Assembly: GCA_963923035.1 (NCBI GenBank)
Contig: CAWUKT010000010.1
Location: 1 to 64,000, forward strand
DNA: 64,000 nt
Source: CAWUKT01 sp963923035
GTDB taxonomy: Bacteria; Bacteroidota; Bacteroidia; J057; JADKCL01
Direction of reading: 5' to 3'
Made by a program: the position numbers and the translations under genes. Positions 1 to 8,966 of this stretch are shown here, piece by piece; the first letter of the stretch is position 1, and the number at the start of each line of letters is the position of its first letter. The notes under the pieces were generated by a model. That model was not told where the DNA came from. It ran no database searches and was given only the letters and a program-made list of their open reading frames with translations.

Positions 1-1
1 G

Positions 2-1261
2 TTCAACGTGATGTTGGAACTGCCGAAACTGGCCGTGGCAGGCCTGTTGCTGCTCTTTCTCGGCATGGCCGTGGTGCCGTGGGTGGTCTACTTCCCCCAA
101 GGCATTTCCACCCTGGGCTTGTTGGGCTTCGAGTTCCTCTTGTTTGTCCTGTACTCCGCGCCGCCCTTCCGCTTCAAGGAACGGGGGTGGCTGGGCGTAT
201 TTTGCGATGCGGGCTATGCCCATGCGGTGCCGGCCGTCCTGGCCGGGATCACGTTCTACTACCTTGGAGATCGGAGCTATGCGCAGATATGGTGGTTCCT
301 CGGGACCTTGGGGACCTGGCAGGGCATGGTGGGCATCCGGAACATCCTGCTGCACATGCGGCAGGACTTTGAAAAGGACGTGGCCACCGGAACCGCCACC
401 CTGGGCGTCAAATTGGGGCGGGAGCGCCTGGAACGTATCCTCGTCAACCTGATCATCCCCCTGGAACTGCTGAGTGCCGCCGCCTTCATCGCCTTCTGGC
501 TCTGGGAATTGTGGCCGCTATCCGTTTGGGCCCTGCTCTTTCCCGTCCATTTCCTCTATGCCCACCGCTTCATCGACAAATTGCCCTTCCCAACCCGACT
601 CGAAGACCGCCTCACGGCGTTCCAGGACGACTTCTACGTCCTTTGGTTGCCCTTGCTGCCGCTGTTGACCCTCTCCGCCTCGAATCCGTGGTTCCTCTTG
701 CTGCTCGCGGCCCACCTGCTCATTTTCCGAAATCTCCTCAGCGAACTCCGGCCCCGTTTTCGCCATTGGAACCGCACCCAACGCATCAAATATGCCTTCC
801 TCGGCGCCTTTGTCTTCCTGCTCGGCCAGTTTCAAGCCGTAGAACTGCGGGGCGAATTTTTCCCGGCCTTCATTTTCCCAATGTTCAAGACCGTTCCCCC
901 CGCCGGTCAACCCCTGACCATTGCCCAACCTAAAATCCTGCGCCACTCAAAGACTACTTCGGAAATCCCCGCGTCCCATTTGCTCCACCGCGTCGCTGAA
1001 AGCCATCGCACGACGGTCCTGCGGCAGCACTTTGGGCCCACACCTGATCAGCAAGACCATTCGCCCGAGACCGAAGCCTGGGCCCGGGAGCAGACCGGCG
1101 GCGAAATCCACGCCCTCGAGATCTACTGGGGCCAGGGAGCATGGTCGCCCGGCCAGGCCTTGGACCAGGTCATTTTCCGCTATCCCGAATCGCCGCAGTA
1201 CCGGGCCTTGTACCCGCCGCCCTACCAACAACCTCTTTTGCCCCCGGACCATGCTGACTAA
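2..1261 (+). CDS. UbiA-family prenyltransferase-like membrane protein (5' truncated)
   Basis: The frame is open to the left edge, so the true start lies outside the window; about 419 residues are visible. Seen: several hydrophobic segments, the cytoplasmic-loop signature YSAPPFRFKERG (about residues 49-60 counted from base 8), and an aspartate motif DFEKD followed by ATGTATLGVKLG (about 120-136). The latter matches the second DxxxD Mg-diphosphate motif of UbiA prenyltransferases. The first Asp-rich motif would lie in the missing part. Hydrophobic helices continue to about residue 285, then a soluble C-terminal tail of about 130 residues follows, which is unusual for the family. Its stop overlaps the next start (ATGCTGACTAA), so it is cotranscribed with the HTTM and GT4 genes. 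Inferred role: transfer of a prenyl or isoprenoid group to a membrane acceptor; the substrate is unknown. Confidence 0.72.
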   Translation, partial: FNVMLELPKLAVAGLLLLFLGMAVVPWVVYFPQGISTLGLLGFEFLLFVLYSAPPFRFKERGWLGVFCDAGYAHAVPAVLAGITFYYLGDRSYAQIWWFLGTLGTWQGMVGIRNILLHMRQDFEKDVATGTATLGVKLGRERLERILVNLIIPLELLSAAAFIAFWLWELWPLSVWALLFPVHFLYAHRFIDKLPFPTRLEDRLTAFQDDFYVLWLPLLPLLTLSASNPWFLLLLAAHLLIFRNLLSELRPRFRHWNRTQRIKYAFLGAFVFLLGQFQAVELRGEFFPAFIFPMFKTVPPAGQPLTIAQPKILRHSKTTSEIPASHLLHRVAESHRTTVLRQHFGPTPDQQDHSPETEAWAREQTGGEIHALEIYWGQGAWSPGQALDQVIFRYPESPQYRALYPPPYQQPLLPPDHAD

Positions 1262-2306
1262 TTGGCTGGAACACTGGATGCTGCGCGCGTACCGCGTGGA
1301 TGTCAGGGCCCTTGCCCTGGTCCGCATCCTGTTTGTGGCCTATTTGCTCGCCTTCCTCGTTCGCCCCCTCACCTCCGTCGCCGATTATCCCGATGCCTTC
1401 TTCAATCCGCCGCCCGGTTTGCCTGCCTTGTTCTCGGGCTGGCCTGCCTACGGGGTCATGGTGGGCTTGGAAATCGTCCTGCTGGCCTTGTTGGGCAGCC
1501 TGTTGATTGGATTTCAGACGAAATGGGCCGGGCGTCTCTTGTCCCTGGCCTTGCTGGTCTTCTTCAGCATCTGGCACAGCCTCGGGAAGATTGACCATGT
1601 GGTGCTGGTCATTGTATTTCCGACAATCATGAGTTGGTCGGGCTGGGGGAATAGATGGTCGGTGGATGAACGAAAAAATAAGGCCGAGACAGCCGAAGAG
1701 GCGTGGCCATTGGCGCTGTTGGCGCTGGTGATCGGCTTTCTGTGGGCCACGGCGGGCTATTATAAGCTGCGGGCGGGCTGGCTGGCGACGGAGACCCAGG
1801 CGGCCCAAGCGAATATGGTGGTGAATGCCCTCCTGAACGACCGGCCTTTGCGGGTCGGGGAAAGCTGGATCGTCGCGGACAATGCGTTCGTTTGGGAAGT
1901 GGTCGACTGGGCCACGGTCTTTTTCGAATTGTTATTTCTCCCCGCCGTCCTCATGGTGCGGGCCTTCCGCATCTGGATCATCGGCGCCCTGGCCTTTCAC
2001 CTCACCGCCCAATTGTTTATGTCGGTCGATTTCAGCCTCTACGCCCTGATGTACTTGCCGTTCCTGGCCTGGCCGGCCATCTTCCGCCGAACATCCTCAA
2101 AAAGCTCCTGGCTGGCCCGAATTCCCCTGTGGAGTGCCCCGTTGCTACTGTTGGCGGGCGTGGCGCTGTTGCTGGGCATCAATATCTTCCTGGTTCCTCC
2201 CACCGCCGAAGTGAATTACTGGCGGGCTTCCCTGTTCATGGGGTTGCTATTGGTCTTCGCCCTGGCCTGTTGGCTCATCAACTGGATTCAAATTCGCCGC
2301 CGATGA
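1251..2306 (+). CDS. HTTM-like polytopic membrane protein
   Basis: About 351 residues with roughly eight hydrophobic helices and short loops. The opening ALALVRILFVAYLL and the segment IDHVVLVIV...GWGNRWSVD resemble HTTM-domain proteins (the membrane part related to vitamin K-dependent gamma-carboxylase). I see no gamma-carboxylase catalytic module. The ATG at 1251 was chosen because it lies inside the end of the upstream gene (11-nt overlap) and gives a plausible N-terminus; an in-frame extension back to 921 is only read-through of the neighbouring gene's other frame. The stop overlaps the start of the GT4 gene as ATGA. The three-gene coupling suggests a joint role in making or modifying a membrane-linked molecule; this is inference. 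Confidence 0.7.
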   Translation: MLTNWLEHWMLRAYRVDVRALALVRILFVAYLLAFLVRPLTSVADYPDAFFNPPPGLPALFSGWPAYGVMVGLEIVLLALLGSLLIGFQTKWAGRLLSLALLVFFSIWHSLGKIDHVVLVIVFPTIMSWSGWGNRWSVDERKNKAETAEEAWPLALLALVIGFLWATAGYYKLRAGWLATETQAAQANMVVNALLNDRPLRVGESWIVADNAFVWEVVDWATVFFELLFLPAVLMVRAFRIWIIGALAFHLTAQLFMSVDFSLYALMYLPFLAWPAIFRRTSSKSSWLARIPLWSAPLLLLAGVALLLGINIFLVPPTAEVNYWRASLFMGLLLVFALACWLINWIQIRRR

Positions 2307-3418
2307 CCCGTCTCGCCATCATATCGCCCAACCGCTACAAGTACTCGGAGACGTTTATCCACGCCCATTGCCGGGAATTGCCCTTTGACAAGTGGATTTT
2401 GTACGGCGGTTATTTCCCCAAGCGGGCGACGCAGCGGATTGAAGAGGAGGGAAGGGGCTTGGAAGAATGGCGGAAGAAGAAATGGTGGCAGGGGAAAAAA
2501 GAGGGGGAAGAGGAAAGGGAAAAAGCGCTGGAAGCCTTCCTGAAAAAAGAAAACATCGACGTCATCCTCGCGGAATACGGTCCCAGTGGGGTGGCCGTGG
2601 CTTCCATTTGCCAACGACTGCAAATTCCCCTGGTCGTCCATTTCCACGGGTACGATGCCTATCGGTCCGATATCCTGGGCCATTACGGCCCCCAATATCC
2701 CGCGCTATTCGAAGCCGCCGCGGTCTTGGTTGCCGTCTCCAACGACATGCACCGGCAACTCATTTCCCTCGGAGCGCCCTCCGAGAAGGTCCACCACTTG
2801 CCCTACGGCATCGATACCGAAGCCTTTACGCCCGTTGACCCGGCCGAAAACCCACCCCATATCGTTGCCGTGGGCCGCTTCACACCCAAAAAGGCCCCCC
2901 TCCAACTCTTGGAGGCGTTCCGCCTCACCCATGAGCATGTCCCCGAGGCCCAGCTGACGGTCCTCGGCGATGGCGAACTCCTCCCGGCCGCCCAGGACTG
3001 GCTCGAACTCTTCCCCGAACTCCATTCTGCCGTCCACCTCCCCGGTGCAGCCACGCCCGACCAAGTCCGAGCTACCCTGGCACAAGCCCGCCTCTTCGCC
3101 CTGGCCTCCCGCGTCCCTGAGTCCGGCGACAGCGAAGGCTTGCCCTTGGCTGTATTGGAGGCCATGGCCACTGGATTGCCCGTTTTGGCCACCCGCCACG
3201 CGGGCATCCCCGATGCCGTCACCGACGGCACAGAAGGACTCCTCGTCGAGCCCGGTCAGGTCAAGGCCCTGTCCGAAGGAATGGTGCGCTTGCTCCAAGA
3301 TACTGCTTTGGCCACGCAGATGGGCGCTCAAGCCCGCCAGCGGGTCACCCGCGACTACGACCGCCGGGACTACCACGCAAAGTTGTCAGACTTGTTGGAG
3401 GGAGCTGTTCGGCGCTAG
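2303..3418 (+). CDS. Glycosyltransferase family 4
   Basis: About 371 residues, a normal length for a GT-B fold GT4 enzyme. The N-terminal domain contains HFHGYDAYRSD, typical of the acceptor-side loop. The C-terminal nucleotide-sugar domain opens with AVGRFTPKKAP and carries the ESGDSEGLPLAVLEAMATG stretch, whose two glutamates form the E-x7-E type signature, followed by a GIPDAV loop. No signal peptide: cytoplasmic or membrane-peripheral. A charged segment (residues about 45-80, rich in Glu/Lys/Arg) inserts after the first beta strands and looks like a surface helix. The start ATG overlaps the upstream TGA as ATGA, which indicates translational coupling. Sugar donor and acceptor cannot be read from the sequence. 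Confidence 0.88.
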   Translation: MTRLAIISPNRYKYSETFIHAHCRELPFDKWILYGGYFPKRATQRIEEEGRGLEEWRKKKWWQGKKEGEEEREKALEAFLKKENIDVILAEYGPSGVAVASICQRLQIPLVVHFHGYDAYRSDILGHYGPQYPALFEAAAVLVAVSNDMHRQLISLGAPSEKVHHLPYGIDTEAFTPVDPAENPPHIVAVGRFTPKKAPLQLLEAFRLTHEHVPEAQLTVLGDGELLPAAQDWLELFPELHSAVHLPGAATPDQVRATLAQARLFALASRVPESGDSEGLPLAVLEAMATGLPVLATRHAGIPDAVTDGTEGLLVEPGQVKALSEGMVRLLQDTALATQMGAQARQRVTRDYDRRDYHAKLSDLLEGAVRR

Positions 3419-3425
3419 TCCCCAT

Positions 3426-4409
3426 TCATTTTCCGTGACATTTCTTGTACTTCTTGCCACTCCCGCAGGGGCAGGGATCGTTGCGACCGACTTTGGGAAC
3501 ATTGCGTTGGAAAGTGCCGGAGCGGTTGGAGGAGATGCGGCGGCCACTGGTGCGGGCCTGTCGACTGGCTTTGTTGCTCAGGCGGACGGCCGTTGACCGA
3601 TCTTCCGGCGTAGACGGGTACAGGGTTGCCACCAGGAATTCATAACGTTCCCGCCACGTATAGATTTTGCGCTTGGCGAGGCTGTTCACCGGGCCGTGGA
3701 TGTCTATCTGGACCCGCGACCATTCACCCGCGATGCGGGCATCGACCGGTTGCTGGGCATAAAGTTGTTCGATGAGCGGCAGGAATTCTGTCGCCCGCAA
3801 ATCCACAATCCGCCGTACCAATTGGGCATTGAAGCTCGCATTGGAAGGGAGCGCGCCTGAGATGATTTCTTCCAGGAGTTCGCGGAACCAGGCCATGACT
3901 TCCGACCGGTGGATCGGGCGGTGCCAAGCCCATTGGGCCATGGTTGCAAGCGCGGCCAGCCGGGCTTGGGGGGCATTGTCGGCCTCGCGCAGGTAGCTGC
4001 GGATGGCTGTGAAATTGGCGGGGGTGAGGTGAAACAGGATTTCCCAGAGGGAACCGGTGGTGAAATCGCCGAACCAGAAGTGGAGTTGGTCGGCCGGGAG
4101 TCGCAGGGTTTGGAGGATCTGGGGCAGGGCTGGAGTTGCCCGGAGGGCTTCGAGGAGGGAAAGGGTGTGGATGGGGAAGGTCCGGTTGCCGGGGAGGGCA
4201 GCAGTGGCGCCCGCTTGGGCGCGGTCAAAGTGCCCGATCCATTCGGGCAGCGAGGCCAGGATCAATTGCAGGTCGTCCAGCAAGGGCTGGCGGGGCTCCT
4301 GGAGCAATTGCTCCAGGTAAGACAGCGGAATCCGCAGGTCCTCGGAGAAGATGCGCTCCAGACCTTGGGTCTGGAAATGGGGCAGGGGAAAGGCACTGGG
4401 GGGAGACAC
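3426..4409 (-). CDS. DUF1186 protein with C-terminal SEC-C zinc motif
   Basis: About 327 residues, mainly helical. The C-terminus (about residues 305-327) is a textbook SEC-C motif, VGRNDPCPCGSGKKYKKCHGK, which binds one zinc ion through C-x-C...C-H. The body resembles DUF1186, a helical-repeat domain often joined to SEC-C; function unknown, with a link to translation or SecA-type partners only by family analogy. The start is poor: the frame opens with GTG at 4409 directly after an in-frame stop, and an ATG at 4413 is in another frame. A run of six G (4398-4403) lies just inside the start, so a short frameshift hiding a longer N-terminus is possible. Convergent with the GT4 gene, ending 7 bases from its stop. 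Confidence 0.75.
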   Translation of the reverse strand: MSPPSAFPLPHFQTQGLERIFSEDLRIPLSYLEQLLQEPRQPLLDDLQLILASLPEWIGHFDRAQAGATAALPGNRTFPIHTLSLLEALRATPALPQILQTLRLPADQLHFWFGDFTTGSLWEILFHLTPANFTAIRSYLREADNAPQARLAALATMAQWAWHRPIHRSEVMAWFRELLEEIISGALPSNASFNAQLVRRIVDLRATEFLPLIEQLYAQQPVDARIAGEWSRVQIDIHGPVNSLAKRKIYTWRERYEFLVATLYPSTPEDRSTAVRLSNKASRQARTSGRRISSNRSGTFQRNVPKVGRNDPCPCGSGKKYKKCHGK

Positions 4410-4501
4410 TCATTGAATTTCAAATTCTCCCGGACCAATTGCAAGTAATGAGAGATTTGTGACAATTGGCCCCGACTTCATTTTCCATCCCCACTAAAAG
4501 T

Positions 4502-4531
4502 TTGTCGTTTGCCCGAGGAAAACTAAATTCG
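4502..4531 (+). promoter_or_regulatory. Putative promoter of ftcD
   Basis: TTG (4502-4504), 19-nt spacer, TAAATTCG (4524-4531), close to the Bacteroidota TTG-N19/21-TAnnTTTG pattern with one mismatch. It leaves a 20-nt leader before the ATG at 4552. Confidence 0.35.
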
Positions 4532-4551
4532 ACCAAACGGACACGACTCAC

Positions 4552-6234
4552 ATGAAGCAATTGATCGAATGCGTACCCAACTTTTCTGAGGGGCGCGACC
4601 TCGGCATCATCAAACAAATTACCGACGAAATTGAAGGCGTAGAAGGCATTACGCTGCTGGACGTAGATCCGGGCGCTTCCACCAACCGCACCGTAGTGAC
4701 CTTTGTGGGGGAACCCGAGCCGGTGGTCGAAGCGGCTTTTCGGGCCATTCGCAAGGCTTCCGAACTGATCGACATGCGCAAGCACAGCGGTGCCCATCCC
4801 CGCATGGGCGCGACGGATGTCTGCCCCTTCGTCCCCATTTCCAATGTGAGCTTCGACGATTGTATCCAGTACGCCCGCCAACTCGGCCAGCGCGTCGGCG
4901 ATGAATTGGGCATTCCGATTTACCTCTACGAGAAGGCCGCCACGGCTCCCAACCGGGAAAACCTGGCCGTCCTGCGCGCCGGTGAATACGAGGGGTTCGC
5001 GGCCAAAATCAGCCAACCCGAATGGAAGCCCGATTTCGGGCCCCAGGTATTCCATCCCCAGGCCGGCCAGACGGCCATCGGCGTCCGTGATTTCCTCATT
5101 GCCTACAACGTGAACCTCAATACCAAATCCGTCCGCCGGGCAAACTCGGTCGCATTTGATGTGCGGGAGAAAGGTCGGATCAAAACGGAAGATGGAACGC
5201 CTACGGGCAAGAAAGTCGTCGGTCCGGATGGGGAAACCCTTCGGGAGCCGGGCAAATGCAAGGCCGTCAAGGGAATTGGGTGGTACGTCGAGGAATACGG
5301 AATTGCGCAGGTGTCCATGAACCTGACGGACATCTCCGTCACTTCTCTCCACGAGGCCTTTGACGCCTGCTATGACTCCGCTTACCAGCGGGGCCTCCGG
5401 GTGACCGGCTCCGAAATTGTCGGGCTGCTCCCGCTCAAGGCCATGCTGGATGCCGGACGCTATTTCCTGCGCAAGCAAAATTGGAGCGAAGGGGTCAGCG
5501 ATGAGGAACTGATCCACATCGCAGTCAAGTCCATGGGACTCGATGAATTGTACGCCTTCGACCCGAACGAAAAAATCATTGAATACAAGATCCAGTCGGA
5601 GAATGCCCGCCGCCTGGTCAAGCTCAACCTGCGCGAATTCTGCAATGAGACGCTGTCGGACAGCCCGGCTCCGGGCGGTGGTTCCGTGAGTGCCCTCGTC
5701 GGGGCCCTCGGGGTCTCCTTGGGCGGCATGGTCGCCAACCTGAGTGCTGGCAAGCGCGGCTGGGATGCCCGCATCCCTGAATTCAGCGAGGCTGCGTCCC
5801 ACGCCCAGAAGATCAAGGACGAGTTGTTGCGCCTCGTCGATGAGGATACCCAGGCCTTTACGAAGGTGATGGAAGCCATCCGCCTGCCGAAGGGCTCGGA
5901 GGCCGAGAAGGCGGCCCGGGCGGAAGCCATCGAAAAAGCCAATCAGTATGCGGCCCAGGTGCCGTTCCAGATCATGGAAAAGGCCTATGAGGCCTACGCC
6001 CTGCTCCAGCAGATGGCGGAGACCGGCAACCCCGCCTCGGTGACGGATGCGGGGGTCGGGGTGCTGTGCATCCATGCCTGTATCCAGGGCGCGGCCCTCA
6101 ATGTCAAGATCAACCTCGGGGGGATCAAGGACGACGCATTCCGCAATAACCTGTTGCGGCACGTCGAGAGCTGCCTGGCCGATTCGGTGGACTACCACCA
6201 GGAATTGCTGGAGATCGTCCTCGAAAAATTATGA
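4552..6234 (+). CDS. ftcD: Glutamate formimidoyltransferase / formimidoyl-THF cyclodeaminase
   Basis: 560 residues. Bifunctional folate enzyme of histidine degradation: it moves the formimino group from N-formimino-glutamate to tetrahydrofolate, then cyclodeaminates it to 5,10-methenyl-THF and ammonia. Residues 1-330 are the transferase: CVPNFSEGRD near the N-terminus, and RKHSGAHPRMGATDV, in which His82 sits at the position of the catalytic histidine of the mammalian enzyme. Residues about 350-560 are the cyclodeaminase, opening with FCNETLSDSPAPGGGS and ending in a helical bundle. Full-length fusion architecture as in animals and many Bacteroidota. No other hut genes are visible nearby. Cytoplasmic. 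The downstream AraC gene on the same strand (75-nt gap) might be cotranscribed. Confidence 0.95.
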   Translation: MKQLIECVPNFSEGRDLGIIKQITDEIEGVEGITLLDVDPGASTNRTVVTFVGEPEPVVEAAFRAIRKASELIDMRKHSGAHPRMGATDVCPFVPISNVSFDDCIQYARQLGQRVGDELGIPIYLYEKAATAPNRENLAVLRAGEYEGFAAKISQPEWKPDFGPQVFHPQAGQTAIGVRDFLIAYNVNLNTKSVRRANSVAFDVREKGRIKTEDGTPTGKKVVGPDGETLREPGKCKAVKGIGWYVEEYGIAQVSMNLTDISVTSLHEAFDACYDSAYQRGLRVTGSEIVGLLPLKAMLDAGRYFLRKQNWSEGVSDEELIHIAVKSMGLDELYAFDPNEKIIEYKIQSENARRLVKLNLREFCNETLSDSPAPGGGSVSALVGALGVSLGGMVANLSAGKRGWDARIPEFSEAASHAQKIKDELLRLVDEDTQAFTKVMEAIRLPKGSEAEKAARAEAIEKANQYAAQVPFQIMEKAYEAYALLQQMAETGNPASVTDAGVGVLCIHACIQGAALNVKINLGGIKDDAFRNNLLRHVESCLADSVDYHQELLEIVLEKL

Positions 6235-6309
6235 TGTCAGGAACTGGCCGTTGGGTCGATTTGCTGGGTTGCCAGCAAACCACCGGGGTGAATTGAGCGT
6301 TGGCGAAAT

Positions 6310-7146
6310 ATGCTGCAAACTTTTTACGACGAATCCTTCGATGCCTTCTTCTCGGTTGAAGTCCGGGAGCCGGGCGCGGACTATCCGGACCGCACCATTG
6401 ACCACCATACCATGGTGTGGGTGCAGGAAGGTCGGTGGGTAGGGGACCTGGACTTTTCTCCGTTGGACATTGCCGCTCCCCGCATGTTTTTCATTTCCCC
6501 CGGCCAACCCATTCGCATTCAAACCTCTTATCCCCAGCGGTCTGTCATTGTCTCATTCAACAAGAACTTCTACTGTGTGGAGCGCCACGACGCGGAAGTT
6601 TCCTGCAATGGCCTCTTGTTCAATGGCGCCCTGCCGGTTCCGGTCATTGAATTGGATGCTGCGGAGACCGTTTCCTTCCAAAACCTGCTCACGGTGATGT
6701 TGGAAGAAGTCGGGGTGGGGGATCGAATTCAACGGGAAATGTTGTTGCTGTTGTTGAAGCGGTGGATCATCAAATGTACCCGGCTGGCCCGGGAGCAAAT
6801 GGATGCGGTGGAAGAAGAAAAAACGCCGGAGGTGGACCTGATTCGGTCTTACAGTGCCCTGGTCGACAAGCATTTCAAGCAATGGCACAAGGTCGCCGAT
6901 TATGCCGATCAATTGTTCCGTTCCCCCAAGACCCTCTCCAATCTGTTCCGCAAGTACGGACTCCAAAGCCCTTCTGAAGTGATTCAGGAGCGCATTCTCC
7001 TTGAAGCCAAGCGCATGCTCATCTATACCGATCAATCGGTGAAGGAAATCGCCTTTGAACTGGGATTTGATGAGCCTTCTGCCTTCAGTCGCTATTTCAC
7101 CAAGCGGGCCGGTAAATCTCCCCGGCAGTTCCGTGAAAATTGGTGA
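6310..7146 (+). CDS. AraC-family transcriptional regulator
   Basis: 278 residues. The C-terminal ~100 residues hold the two helix-turn-helix units of AraC/XylS regulators: the first around DYADQLFRSPKTLSNLFRKYG, the second ending in SVKEIAFELGFDEPSAFSRYFTKRAGKSPRQFR, the hallmark second-helix signature. The N-terminal ~160 residues look like a cupin-type sensor domain (beta-rich, with a YFSPGQ-like turn FISPGQPIRIQ). Ligand unknown. The position just after ftcD suggests, but does not prove, a role in controlling nitrogen or histidine catabolism. Confidence 0.9.
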   Translation: MLQTFYDESFDAFFSVEVREPGADYPDRTIDHHTMVWVQEGRWVGDLDFSPLDIAAPRMFFISPGQPIRIQTSYPQRSVIVSFNKNFYCVERHDAEVSCNGLLFNGALPVPVIELDAAETVSFQNLLTVMLEEVGVGDRIQREMLLLLLKRWIIKCTRLAREQMDAVEEEKTPEVDLIRSYSALVDKHFKQWHKVADYADQLFRSPKTLSNLFRKYGLQSPSEVIQERILLEAKRMLIYTDQSVKEIAFELGFDEPSAFSRYFTKRAGKSPRQFRENW

Positions 7147-7443
7147 CAAAAATCAGGAGGATCGGTGTAACAAAAAGCACCTTTTTGTGGTCAGAATCGT
7201 TTGAAATCCTACCCCGAAATATTTATCTTAATTCTCGAAATATTCAAGATCGGTACAATGTTACAACGCCACATAGGTCTTCCCCTGTGCTTTCCGCTGA
7301 AAGCTATTTTTCAAGCCGCCTGATTCAGGCCGCGGGAGAAGCCATGTCGTCACCGATCCACTGAGTGATGCTGTGGCTTTTCGTGACCCAGCGCACCAGG
7401 AATGAGCACCGTTTATTATCACCAATAAAATTACTCTAAGCGC
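7147..7443. other. Intergenic stretch without a gene
   Basis: About 300 bases. AT-rich near 7200-7260, with two copies of CGAAATATT (7215-7223 and 7236-7244). No credible ORF, tRNA or clear promoter seen. Confidence 0.6.
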
Positions 7444-7761
7444 ATGAGTCAAGCCTCTACGGAAACCCAAAGCCAGCATGAAGCCTGGCTGAATCAAATC
7501 CGGCACTGGGAAAGTGAAGTCAATGACTTGGAAAGCCTCAATGGCGAAGTGGCCGGCCGGTCCGAAACCAGAGAATTCCAGAAGAAAGTCGAGCATTTTC
7601 AAAACCAATTCATCGTACAGAAGAATCGTCTCGACCAGATGAAACACAACATTAAGATTTACGGTGGGGATTTGGCGAAAGGCCAAACAGAAATGGATGA
7701 GTACGCGGGCTATTTCAATGGCCTCAAAGCGGAATTCGAATCATTCACCAGCGGCAATTAA
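7444..7761 (+). CDS. Small coiled-coil protein
   Basis: 105 residues, soluble, highly charged and almost fully helical. Heptad spacing of hydrophobic residues runs from about residue 15 to 100 (for example W, I, W, V, L, L and later F, V, F, F, I, L, M). No signal peptide, Cys or known catalytic motif. I do not recognise a family. It stands alone between the AraC gene and a strong hairpin terminator, so it is probably its own transcript. It may be a small structural or adaptor protein; function unknown. Confidence 0.7.
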   Translation: MSQASTETQSQHEAWLNQIRHWESEVNDLESLNGEVAGRSETREFQKKVEHFQNQFIVQKNRLDQMKHNIKIYGGDLAKGQTEMDEYAGYFNGLKAEFESFTSGN

Positions 7762-7783
7762 GCTGCCGTAGCTACAAGGACAG

Positions 7784-7812
7784 AGGGCGGGCATCCACGG
7801 ATTGGCCGCCCT
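7784..7812. terminator. Hairpin between convergent genes
   Basis: Arms AGGGCGG (7784-7790) and CCGCCCT (7806-7812) with a 15-nt loop, followed by TGTTATTT. It sits between the ends of the coiled-coil gene (+) and the lipoprotein gene (-). Confidence 0.55.
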
Positions 7813-7814
7813 TG

Positions 7815-8960
7815 TTATTTCCAACCCTCCCACCAATACAGCCAGTGTCGCTCCACTTCCTCAAACAAGGCCTGATCGTCCACGACCACGATGCTGTTGC
7901 TGTGCCGCCCCAAGTCCTCCGGATTCCAGCCGTGGGAGCCCATTCCCACCAACCAGCGCCGCTCCGGCGCGGCTCCGGCATCCGGCAACAAGGGCCCCTG
8001 GATCAGCCACAAGCTCGACGGCAATTCCGGCCGGACCTGGAGGATATGGTCCTCCCATACCGGCACCGAATCTCCCGAAATCAACCTGACATCGGCCTGG
8101 AGTTTGTTTGACAGCCGCCGCAAGCGTCCCAACAAGGCTTCCTGCCCGGCAAAACTCCGTTGGGCAAGGTAGATTTTGGCCGGTTGCCCATTCCGCACAA
8201 TCCCACTGTCCAACTGGTCCAGCAATCCGAGCGTCGGGTCTTCGCCTTCGAACAGCGGGTAAAACCAGGCGGCGTGGTCGTGGACGTTGGAGAATGTGCG
8301 GACGGAATGGAAAGCAAAATCGATCCGGCTCTCGGCCATCTGGTTCCAGTATTCGAGGAAGCCATTGTACAGGCCGGGGTCGCCATAAATTGCCAGCGCG
8401 TGGTTCCCCGGCGATGCCCAGCCCATTTCCCAGCCCTGGGAAAAGAGCAGCACGGCTGGCCCCAAATCATCTCCCGGGGCCGGTCGCACCGAGTCGATCA
8501 GCAAAAAGTTGTTTTGCTGGCGGAGGCTGGGATCGGCGATCCAAGGACCCAGGCGGCCGGCCCGGGGATTGCGGTCGTTTTCGACCCAGATCTGGCCGGT
8601 TCGGTGGCTCACCTCCCGGATTTTGTCCCGCACCCATTGCTGCTTCGGGGCCGTCGAATGGTCCCAATGCGGTCCATCCAGCAGGAGGACCAGGCGACTG
8701 CCGGGCGTGGCAGCTAAACTGTCCAGAACGGGCTGGACGGCGGCCGGATGGCTGCAATTCTGGAACGCGCCGTGGAGACGGGCGTGGGGCCCCAGACGTC
8801 CCAACAGGTCGTGCAGACCTGCGTCCACAGCCTTGTGGTCGTCGTCGTTGGCAAAGAATTCGTAGTGGAGCTTCCCGGGAATGGGAGTCGCTTCTTCAGG
8901 CTGACAGGCCCACAGGAAGGGCAGGCCAAGCCAAATCCAAAAGAAACGGGGGATTTTCAT
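7815..8960 (-). CDS. Lipoprotein with a degenerate phospholipase D-like fold
   Basis: 381 residues. Signal peptide with lipobox LWAC (Cys19), so a membrane-anchored lipoprotein. Two halves each resemble a PLD repeat. In the first, the slot of HxKxxxxD reads QxNxxxxD (QNNFLLID, about 150-158) and is followed by a GNHALAIYGDPGLYNGFLEYW segment like the usual NxE/end-of-repeat region. In the second, GMGSHGWN...SNSIVVVDDQALFEEVERHW has the GS-N turn and the closing helix but no His/Lys/Asp triad before it. Known: catalytic PLD enzymes need HKD in both repeats. Inference: non-enzymatic binding protein, or a new active site. It is 6 nt downstream of the lipocalin-like lipoprotein gene and probably in its operon. 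Confidence 0.6.
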   Translation of the reverse strand: MKIPRFFWIWLGLPFLWACQPEEATPIPGKLHYEFFANDDDHKAVDAGLHDLLGRLGPHARLHGAFQNCSHPAAVQPVLDSLAATPGSRLVLLLDGPHWDHSTAPKQQWVRDKIREVSHRTGQIWVENDRNPRAGRLGPWIADPSLRQQNNFLLIDSVRPAPGDDLGPAVLLFSQGWEMGWASPGNHALAIYGDPGLYNGFLEYWNQMAESRIDFAFHSVRTFSNVHDHAAWFYPLFEGEDPTLGLLDQLDSGIVRNGQPAKIYLAQRSFAGQEALLGRLRRLSNKLQADVRLISGDSVPVWEDHILQVRPELPSSLWLIQGPLLPDAGAAPERRWLVGMGSHGWNPEDLGRHSNSIVVVDDQALFEEVERHWLYWWEGWK

Positions 8961-8966
8961 GCGGTT

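Noticed and set aside
4552..6198. Long minus-strand frame opposite ftcD
   Set aside because: Mirror frame of a clear enzyme gene; high-GC third-position bias creates long antisense frames.
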